Source: SIG588 sp045533175
Lineage (GTDB): Bacteria > Bacillota > Clostridia > Oscillospirales > Acutalibacteraceae
Direction: 5' to 3'
NCBI GenBank assembly: GCA_045533175.1
Contig: JAZSHJ010000122.1
Span: forward strand, 1 to 6,780
DNA length: 6,780 bases
The first letter of the stretch is position 1. Each line of letters opens with the position of its first letter. Positions 1 through 4,935 of this stretch are shown here, piece by piece. A program made the position numbers and the translations under genes. The notes under the pieces were generated by a model. The model did no database searches. It saw only the letters and a program-made list of their open reading frames with translations, and was not told where the DNA came from.

Positions 1-4
1 ACCA

Positions 5-424
5 ATGAGCGAACGAACATTGGCTGAACGTTTGCAGGCGTGTGGGCTTCGCCCCACACAACAGCGGTTGTTGATCTTCCGCTATCTTTTGGAACATCGC
101 ACACATCCCACGGCCGACACGATCTACCGTGACCTTTCCCCCAAGCATCCGTCATTGTCCCGCACCACGGTGTACAACGCGTTACACAACATGCAAGAAG
201 TTGGTGTGATTCGCGGATTGCCCGCCGATATGGCAGAGGGAGAATATCGGTTTGATGCCGATGTGGATGCCCACGGGCATTTCTACTGTCGGGCGTGCGG
301 TGAAGTGTTCGACCTTCCGATTGAGGAAGTGCAGATTGCCGCCCTGTGCCCCCCTGCCTTCAAGGCAGAAAGTAACAACGTTTTATTTTGCGGGCGGTGT
401 CCCGCGTGTTCAACCAACAAATAA
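5..424 (+). CDS. perR: Fur-family peroxide-responsive repressor (PerR-like)
   Basis: A 139-residue Fur-family metalloregulator, the usual family length. Residues 1-75 form the winged-helix DNA-binding domain, with the recognition segment around LSRTTVYNAL (51-60). Residues 80-139 are the dimerisation and metal domain. Aligned from memory to Bacillus subtilis PerR, the regulatory metal ligands are all present: His34 (in HPTAD), Asp84 (RFD), His90, His92 and Asp103. Asp rather than Glu at the last position favours PerR over Fur. The structural zinc site is Cys95/Cys98 plus Cys132/Cys135; Cys129 is an extra cysteine. In PerR proteins, iron-catalysed oxidation of the ligand histidines by peroxide releases DNA. 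The gene sits 30 bp upstream of a rubrerythrin, a classic PerR target, so the two are probably co-transcribed and autoregulated. Only four bases lie upstream of this ATG, so promoter, ribosome binding site and operator are outside the window and an earlier start cannot be strictly excluded. A Fur or Zur role is less likely. Confidence 0.9.
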   Translation: MSERTLAERLQACGLRPTQQRLLIFRYLLEHRTHPTADTIYRDLSPKHPSLSRTTVYNALHNMQEVGVIRGLPADMAEGEYRFDADVDAHGHFYCRACGEVFDLPIEEVQIAALCPPAFKAESNNVLFCGRCPACSTNK

Positions 425-440
425 TTTTAAAAACATTTTT

Positions 441-446
441 AGGAGG
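441..446 (+). promoter_or_regulatory. Ribosome binding site of rubrerythrin
   Basis: A perfect AGGAGG lies eight bases before the ATG at 455. It sits in an AT-rich 30-bp gap after the perR stop and supports strong, independent translation of the second gene. Confidence 0.85.
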
Positions 447-454
447 ACATTATC

Positions 455-997
455 ATGGCAAAGTATGTATGCACCATCTGCGGATTCACTCACGAAGGAG
501 ATGCGGCTCCCGATAAGTGCCCCATCTGCGGCGCTCCGGCGGCGAAATTTGACGAAGTCGGCGGCGAACGCGTCTGGGCCGACGAGCATCGCGTGGGCGT
601 AGCTCAGGGCGTGGATGAAGAGATCATTGCGGGCCTGCGCGAGAACTTCGCGGGCGAATGCAGCGAAGTGGGGATGTATCTCGCAATGGCGCGTGTGGCA
701 CACCGTGAAGGCTATCCCGAAATCGGCCTGTACTGGGAAAAGGCGGCTTACGAAGAAGCGGAACATGCCGCGAAGTTTGCCGAACTGCTGGGCGAAGTGC
801 TGACAGACAGCACCAAGAAGAACCTGCAGATGCGCGTGGATGCCGAATGCGGCGCGACTGAAGGCAAGATGAAGATTGCCCGCCGTGCGAAAGAACTGGG
901 CCTGGACGCTATCCACGACACGGTGCACGAAATGGCAAAGGACGAAGCTCGTCACGGCAAGGCATTCGAGGGACTTCTCAACAGATACTTCAAATAA
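455..997 (+). CDS. rbr: Reverse rubrerythrin (N-terminal rubredoxin + diiron domain)
   Basis: A 180-residue rubrerythrin with the domain order inverted relative to classical rubrerythrin. The rubredoxin-like iron site comes first (Cys6, Cys9, Cys22, Cys25), and the four-helix ferritin-like diiron domain occupies about residues 50-175. Likely diiron ligands are Glu68 (FAGE), Glu101 and His104 (ExxH in EEAEH), glutamates near 131 and 136, and Glu159, Glu164 and His167 in the HEMAKDEARH segment. Length and arrangement match the reverse rubrerythrins (revRbr) of Clostridium acetobutylicum, cytosolic enzymes that reduce hydrogen peroxide to water with electrons from NADH via a reductase. The start has an AGGAGG site at 441-446, eight bases before the ATG. 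The gene follows the PerR-like regulator and ends at a strong terminator, so the pair looks like a small peroxide-stress unit. No electron-donating reductase is encoded nearby. Confidence 0.95.
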   Translation: MAKYVCTICGFTHEGDAAPDKCPICGAPAAKFDEVGGERVWADEHRVGVAQGVDEEIIAGLRENFAGECSEVGMYLAMARVAHREGYPEIGLYWEKAAYEEAEHAAKFAELLGEVLTDSTKKNLQMRVDAECGATEGKMKIARRAKELGLDAIHDTVHEMAKDEARHGKAFEGLLNRYFK

Positions 998-1026
998 GCA
1001 AAATCCCGCATAAAATAAGGGTTTTT

Positions 1027-1063
1027 AGGACATCTGCCGCTTTGGTGGGTGTCCTTTTCTTTT
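1027..1063 (+). terminator. Intrinsic terminator after perR-rbr
   Basis: Positions 1027-1038 pair with 1044-1055 to give a 12-bp stem containing three G-T wobbles around a 5-base GCTTT loop. It is followed by TTTTCTTTT (1055-1063). A weaker potential hairpin (1000-1007 with 1019-1026, ending in five T) lies just upstream. Together they should end the perR-rbr transcript. Confidence 0.85.
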
Positions 1064-1081
1064 GGGTGTAAATCGGTGACG

Positions 1082-1098
1082 GTGTGTATGTTACACAC
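1082..1098. repeat. Short palindrome upstream of the XRE-gene promoter
   Basis: GTGTGTA (1082-1088) and TACACAC (1092-1098) form perfect 7-bp arms around a 3-base centre. The site ends 11 bases before the -35 box of the promoter at 1110-1138. Size and position fit an operator for a dimeric DNA-binding protein, possibly the XRE protein itself, but no binding is shown by the sequence alone. Confidence 0.4.
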
Positions 1099-1109
1099 TC
1101 CAAAACATA

Positions 1110-1138
1110 TTGAAAATCCCACATATTTGTGGTATAAT
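1110..1138 (+). promoter_or_regulatory. Sigma-A-type extended -10 promoter for the XRE gene
   Basis: TTGAAA (1110-1115), a 17-base spacer, and TATAAT (1133-1138) preceded by TGG at 1130-1132, which gives the TGn extended -10 motif. This is close to consensus and should be strong unless repressed. Transcription would start near 1145, leaving a leader of roughly 120 bases before the ATG at 1267. Confidence 0.8.
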
Positions 1139-1178
1139 GCATTCAATAAATTCTTTTTTGACGGTCAATTTTCACCCT

Positions 1179-1213
1179 ACCGATGGTTGATTTCTCCCCA
1201 CTCAACCATCGGT
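1179..1213 (+). promoter_or_regulatory. Perfect inverted repeat in the leader of the XRE gene
   Basis: ACCGATGGTTGA (1179-1190) is exactly complementary to TCAACCATCGGT (1202-1213), giving a 12-bp stem with an 11-base pyrimidine-rich loop. It lies about 35 bases downstream of the predicted transcription start and about 53 bases before the start codon. The following sequence, TCATGTTCTTTG, is not a proper T-run, so a simple intrinsic terminator is unlikely. It could be a DNA operator for a dimeric regulator, or an RNA hairpin that stabilises or attenuates the mRNA. Confidence 0.6.
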
Positions 1214-1252
1214 TCATGTTCTTTGTTCCCTTAATGGCCTATACTAAAAGCG

Positions 1253-1260
1253 AAAGGAGG
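1253..1260 (+). promoter_or_regulatory. Ribosome binding site that fixes the XRE-gene start
   Basis: AAAGGAGG ends six bases before the ATG at 1267. This selects 1267 over the in-frame ATG at 1183, which lies inside the leader inverted repeat and has no Shine-Dalgarno sequence. Confidence 0.85.
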
Positions 1261-1266
1261 CAATTT

Positions 1267-1878
1267 ATGGACCAAGTGAAAATCGGAAAGTTTATCGCCG
1301 AGTGCAGGAAAAAGCAAAACCTAACGCAAATGCAGTTGGCAGAAAAACTGAACATCACCGATAGAGCAGTATCAAAATGGGAAACGGGAAAAGCAATGCC
1401 CGACTCTTCCATTATGCTTGAACTGTGTGATGCTCTCAAAATTACCGTAAATGATTTATTAAGCGGGGAGGTAGTTACCATGGATAATTACAACAAAGAA
1501 TTAGAAAACAACTTGCTTGAAATGGTTAAGCAAAAAGAAGAAGCTGACAAGAGATTGCTCAAATTAGAAATCGTCCTGGGCATAATCGCTGTCTTGCCGC
1601 TTATCGCTGCGGTGGTGATTGCGAGTATTGTGCCGATGGAGGAATGGAAGGGCGGATTGCTCGTTGGTCTTTGCCTGCTCCCTCTTTTGATTGCAACTCC
1701 GTTTGCATTAAAAATCGAGCAAAAAGCAGGCTACTATGAATGCCAAAAGTGCGGACACAGACATATTCCCCCATACGGCGGTGTATTCTGGGCTATGCAC
1801 ATAAACAGAACAAGATATATGCGTTGCCCAAAGTGCGGTACAATGTCTTGGCAGAAGAAAGTGTTAAACAAAGAATAA
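1267..1878 (+). CDS. XRE-family HTH protein with two membrane segments and C-terminal zinc ribbon
   Basis: A 203-residue protein with three recognisable parts. Residues 6-65 are a Cro/C1-type helix-turn-helix (LTQMQLAEKLNITDRAVSKW), with the family's usual WETGKAMPD segment after it. A charged helical, possibly coiled-coil linker (75-100) leads into two hydrophobic segments, about 101-123 and 129-148, joined by a very short loop, so both ends should be cytosolic. Residues 156-193 hold two CxxC pairs, Cys159/Cys162 and Cys187/Cys190, typical of a zinc ribbon. HTH-plus-transmembrane regulators are common in Firmicutes, but I cannot name the ligand, target genes or a characterised orthologue. 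The gene is clearly AT-richer than its neighbours and rich in AAA and TTA codons, suggesting transfer or a different age in the genome. It is monocistronic, with its own promoter and downstream terminators. The start is set by AAAGGAGG six bases upstream. It may repress its own promoter; that is inference. Confidence 0.85.
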   Translation: MDQVKIGKFIAECRKKQNLTQMQLAEKLNITDRAVSKWETGKAMPDSSIMLELCDALKITVNDLLSGEVVTMDNYNKELENNLLEMVKQKEEADKRLLKLEIVLGIIAVLPLIAAVVIASIVPMEEWKGGLLVGLCLLPLLIATPFALKIEQKAGYYECQKCGHRHIPPYGGVFWAMHINRTRYMRCPKCGTMSWQKKVLNKE

Positions 1879-1989
1879 GCCAATTCCAATCCACTCGAAC
1901 AGTCAAAAATGAAATGGTGAACATCCGCCTCGCGGCAAGGCATTAAAAGTTTGCCGAAGCGCTGTTTCAGTTGATTTTTGTTGCAATAT

Positions 1990-2020
1990 TAAGGGGAAGG
2001 TCGTTTTGACCTTCCCCTTA
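1990..2020. terminator. Perfect hairpin in the convergent intergenic region
   Basis: TAAGGGGAAGGTC (1990-2002) pairs perfectly with GACCTTCCCCTTA (2008-2020) around a 5-base GTTTT loop. The T-runs are poor on both sides (TACATTTCATT on plus, ATATTG on minus). It may therefore be a weak terminator or 3'-end stabiliser backing up the next hairpin. Confidence 0.55.
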
Positions 2021-2037
2021 TACATTTCATTACAGAC

Positions 2038-2067
2038 AAAAAGCGGAGGCAATGCCTCGGCTTTTTT
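2038..2067. terminator. Bidirectional terminator between the XRE gene and the mannosidase
   Basis: The stem GCGGAGGC (2043-2050) pairs with GCCTCGGC (2054-2061) with one internal G-G mismatch and a 3-base loop. It is flanked by five A (2038-2042) on the left and six T (2062-2067) on the right, so it is a proper intrinsic terminator read from either side. It serves the XRE transcript on plus and the mannosidase transcript on minus, whose stop codon is only ten bases away. A further 7-bp hairpin (2071-2077 with 2084-2090) overlaps that stop. Confidence 0.8.
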
Positions 2068-2076
2068 GGGTTTGCC

Positions 2077-4779
2077 TTATTGCAGGCAAAGTGTCAAGAT
2101 CTCTTTGCCGCGCAGAGTGAGCGTTACCTCATCCTTGCCGAGGAAGATACGCGCGATCTCGTCCATACGGGTGCGGAAAATGTCACCCGCCGCTTTGACG
2201 GTAATGGTGCGTTCCTCTTCGGTATAGTTAAACAGACGCAGGATCAAACCGCTTTCGTCCTCGCACAGTTTGAACGCCGAAAACGCCACGCCTTTGCCCG
2301 TCACTTCGATAGCGGAGGTGTTATCCGCAATCGCCACATCGGGATGAGTATCGGGGAAATAGAAGAACTCGGTGAGGGTGGTATCCTGCACGCAGGGACG
2401 ACCGCCCGCAAACTTGCGACTGTCGCACGACGTGCCGCAACCGAGCAACGGTGCACGGAACGCCAGCGCCATGGCGGGAACATTCGCCGATACGATATCC
2501 CCTTCAAAGAGGGCGATTGCCAAACGGCCACTCATGGTGCGCAAACATTGGTTTTCGGGGGTGTTCCACAGTTCCACACCGCCATGAGTGATGCCGCCGG
2601 TGGCGCGCACCAAACCAAAAGACAAGCGGTTCAACTGATCTTCGGGATGCATATACTCATGCGTACCCTCGGTGAACACCGCAACACCGCGACCGTTTTC
2701 CTGCAACGCCGCAAAGGAGGCGTTCGGATCGATCTTGATGGGGGTGGTGTAGTAATGCATATCCCCCGTGCGGCGCACCACGTCAAACGCGCTGTCGGCA
2801 TAGGATTCCACCGGCGCAATGTCGGTATCCACACACAACGCCAGGTGGTGGTCGCGGGACGCGTTATCCAGCGTATACTCGATCTCTACAAACGGACGAC
2901 CGCGATACAGCGTCAACTCCAGCGCGAGCTTGGAGGTCGCCGTTTCGGCGGAACGCACGTTGGCCGCACCGTCGTAATACAACGGCAGATCCATGGTGTA
3001 TTCGATCTTCACCGACTGTTTCAAGGCGGTGCGTTCGGTAAGCGTAACCGTTTTGGCCCAATCGTCCGAATACAGCGGTGCGTGTCCCTTCGGCACGAAC
3101 ATATACGAATCACCGAAGTCTTCACGGTCTTCTGCACGCAGGCAATCCTTCACGGTGCGGCCGCTTTTACGATCGGTGATATCTACACGGCCGTCGGCCG
3201 AAACCGATACGGTGAGCAGATCGTTTTCGATCACGGTGGGCAGGTTCTTATCAAACTCCACCACAGCGGGGGTGTTCTTCCCTGCCGTAACCAAGAAGGA
3301 TTTGAATGCAAACGGAGCCACATCACCCGCATCCAGCTGAATGGTGTAATCAAACACTTCCAGCCAACCGGGCAGGTTGATGGCGCTGTACACCGCGGTG
3401 TTGCGGCGCACTTTGGACACTACCGCAAACTCCACGTCACGGCCGTCGCCATCCACAATGCGGAAGTTTTCCATATCGTCGTTGCACAGCATCTTGAGCT
3501 GCACTTCCACGGCACCGCGAAGCGGCGTTGCCAGCGTGTTGGCCACCGTGATGATGTAATCACGCTCACCCGCGCCGCGCGCCATGGCCGTGTGTTCCGC
3601 CGCCGTGAGCATACCGCGGCGAAGTTGCTCTTCCGCAAACTCAAAGATCTCGGCATAGCGGTTTTCCATGTGGCGGTGCACCGCATCGGTACTGCAACCG
3701 CAGATGGAGTCGTGCGGATGGTTGCGAATGATGTTCTTCCATGTATACACCAAACGGTCATGCGGGTACACACCCTTCATGCCGTAGCGTTCCATCATGG
3801 CGTACAGCGGCTCCAAGCGGTTTTCGAGCATTGCCTGTGCCCGCACGTTCGCCGTCTTTAAGTAGGCGCGGGAAGACAGCGTGCCCTGCAGGGTGGTGAG
3901 GCCCGCATCCACGCGCATCTCGCCTTCCACCGTCTGCAGTTCGACGTGGTTATCCTCCACATACTGCTTCACAGCGTCGATATAATCGTCCAGATTATAC
4001 TGCACGAAGTATTCGCCCTCGTTCAGGTTCTTCTGCACTTCGTTGATGATATCGCGAATCTCGCTTTGCGCTTCCAAGTGGTCCACACCGTTCATCAACA
4101 AAAGATACGGCGTCGCGGTAAGCTCGTCATCGTACGGTGCGGTCATGGCACGCAGGAAACGCGTGGCTTTATCAATATCCTCCGAAAAACGTTGCGCGTT
4201 GTTGTACCAATGGCGCATGTGAATCGCCAGCACTTCCGAGCCGTCGGGACCTTTCCAGATAAACTCGGTGGGCGTCTTTTTGGGGGTGACGGTGCCGTCG
4301 GCGGCGGTATCGCATTGCGAGAAGCCACGGCCGAACACGAAGTTATCAAACCCGAAATCGCGCAGGATCTGCGGCAACTGCGAGGCGTTACCGAACTGGT
4401 CCGCCGCGTAACCCGCTTTGGCCGAACCGCCGAATTCGCGACACAACTTCTGTCCTTCCAAAATATTGCGCACCGTACTCTCACCACTGGTGAGATAGAA
4501 ATCGTTTTGCAGATAGAACGGCCCGATCATCAATCGGCGGCGAGAGATGAACTGCCGCAACTGCTCCCGCTTTTCGGGACGCACCGCAAGATAATCTTCC
4601 AACACCACCGTTTGAGCATCTAAGTGGAAGATATACGACGGCTGTGCCGCCAAGGTATCCAAAAGGCGATCCATCAGATCCACCAGGCGGTGGCGGAACT
4701 GCTCAAGCGGCATATACCATTCCCGGTCCCAATGGGTGTGTGAAATCACACAAAACACTTTGTTTTGCTGTTTGTTCAT
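2077..4779 (-). CDS. GH38 alpha-mannosidase (cytosolic bacterial type)
   Basis: A full-length 900-residue glycoside hydrolase family 38 enzyme that releases alpha-linked mannose with retention of configuration. The N-terminal catalytic domain (about 8-270) opens with SHTHWDREWY, which supplies zinc ligands His16 and Asp18. Asp127 in AADQFGNASQLPQIL is the expected nucleophile and zinc ligand, and MNGVDHLE (229-236) is a conserved active-site strand. A helical domain (about 290-390) carries HPHDSICGCS, whose His356 is the fourth zinc ligand. The rest is the beta-rich C-terminal region. HDSICGCS and the length resemble bacterial intracellular GH38 proteins such as E. coli MngB (mannosylglycerate hydrolase) and the Streptococcus pyogenes alpha-1,3-mannosidase. 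Which substrate applies cannot be told here, so I give no symbol. There is no signal peptide, so substrates must be imported, yet no transporter is adjacent. The ATG at 4779 has GGGAGGA about eight bases upstream. The gene stands alone with its own promoter and terminator. Confidence 0.93.
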   Translation of the reverse strand: MNKQQNKVFCVISHTHWDREWYMPLEQFRHRLVDLMDRLLDTLAAQPSYIFHLDAQTVVLEDYLAVRPEKREQLRQFISRRRLMIGPFYLQNDFYLTSGESTVRNILEGQKLCREFGGSAKAGYAADQFGNASQLPQILRDFGFDNFVFGRGFSQCDTAADGTVTPKKTPTEFIWKGPDGSEVLAIHMRHWYNNAQRFSEDIDKATRFLRAMTAPYDDELTATPYLLLMNGVDHLEAQSEIRDIINEVQKNLNEGEYFVQYNLDDYIDAVKQYVEDNHVELQTVEGEMRVDAGLTTLQGTLSSRAYLKTANVRAQAMLENRLEPLYAMMERYGMKGVYPHDRLVYTWKNIIRNHPHDSICGCSTDAVHRHMENRYAEIFEFAEEQLRRGMLTAAEHTAMARGAGERDYIITVANTLATPLRGAVEVQLKMLCNDDMENFRIVDGDGRDVEFAVVSKVRRNTAVYSAINLPGWLEVFDYTIQLDAGDVAPFAFKSFLVTAGKNTPAVVEFDKNLPTVIENDLLTVSVSADGRVDITDRKSGRTVKDCLRAEDREDFGDSYMFVPKGHAPLYSDDWAKTVTLTERTALKQSVKIEYTMDLPLYYDGAANVRSAETATSKLALELTLYRGRPFVEIEYTLDNASRDHHLALCVDTDIAPVESYADSAFDVVRRTGDMHYYTTPIKIDPNASFAALQENGRGVAVFTEGTHEYMHPEDQLNRLSFGLVRATGGITHGGVELWNTPENQCLRTMSGRLAIALFEGDIVSANVPAMALAFRAPLLGCGTSCDSRKFAGGRPCVQDTTLTEFFYFPDTHPDVAIADNTSAIEVTGKGVAFSAFKLCEDESGLILRLFNYTEEERTITVKAAGDIFRTRMDEIARIFLGKDEVTLTLRGKEILTLCLQ

Positions 4780-4818
4780 ACCTGTTTCCTCCCGTATTGG
4801 GTAAAAATTTGCAATTCT

Positions 4819-4847
4819 ATTTTGCCAAATTCTCCCCGAAATGTCAA
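4819..4847 (-). promoter_or_regulatory. Promoter of the GH38 mannosidase
   Basis: On the minus strand, TTGACA (4847-4842) is followed by a 17-base spacer and CAAAAT (4824-4819), the latter preceded by TGG as an extended -10. Transcription would start near 4812, giving a short leader of about 33 bases. It lies downstream of the gpmI terminator, so the mannosidase is a separate unit. No clear CRE-like or other operator was recognised around it. Confidence 0.7.
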
Positions 4848-4883
4848 TACATTCTCCCTCTATTTTTCATATATATAGTGTAG

Positions 4884-4926
4884 AAAAACGAGGCAACCCC
4901 CACTATACAAGGGTTTGCCTCGTTTT
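4884..4926 (-). terminator. Terminator of the tpiA-gpmI unit
   Basis: AAAACGAGGCAA (4885-4896) pairs with TTGCCTCGTTTT (4915-4926). After one mismatch, three more C-G pairs close a 10-base loop (4901-4910). Read on minus it ends in five T and begins nine bases after the gpmI stop. The A and T flanks make it potentially bidirectional. Confidence 0.85.
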
Positions 4927-4935
4927 ACAGTCAAA

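Noticed and set aside
425..454. A PerR operator or internal promoter between perR and rbr
   Set aside because: The gap contains only an AT-rich run with a short TTTTAAAA palindrome and a Shine-Dalgarno site. No 15-bp PerR-box-like dyad or paired -35/-10 is visible.
1183..1266. A 28-residue N-terminal extension of the XRE protein from the ATG at 1183
   Set aside because: It starts inside the leader inverted repeat without a Shine-Dalgarno sequence, whereas AAAGGAGG is correctly spaced for the ATG at 1267, where the HTH domain normally begins.
1879..1989. A small gene or RNA in the 111 bases after the XRE stop
   Set aside because: Only short, imperfect stems are present, with no ribosome binding site followed by a credible reading frame and no tRNA or riboswitch pattern.
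2080..3861. A 593-codon open frame antisense to the mannosidase
   Set aside because: It is the mirror of a complete GH38 gene in a GC-biased region, is rich in His and Arg, shows no recognisable domain and has no ribosome binding site or promoter of its own.
3946..4623. A 225-codon open frame antisense to the catalytic domain of the mannosidase
   Set aside because: It lies entirely opposite conserved GH38 active-site motifs and its translation looks like no known family.
4866..4880. The TA-rich run ATATATATAG as a -10 element
   Set aside because: No -35 hexamer lies at a suitable distance on either strand. The TTGACA/CAAAAT pair at 4819-4847 explains the mannosidase promoter better.
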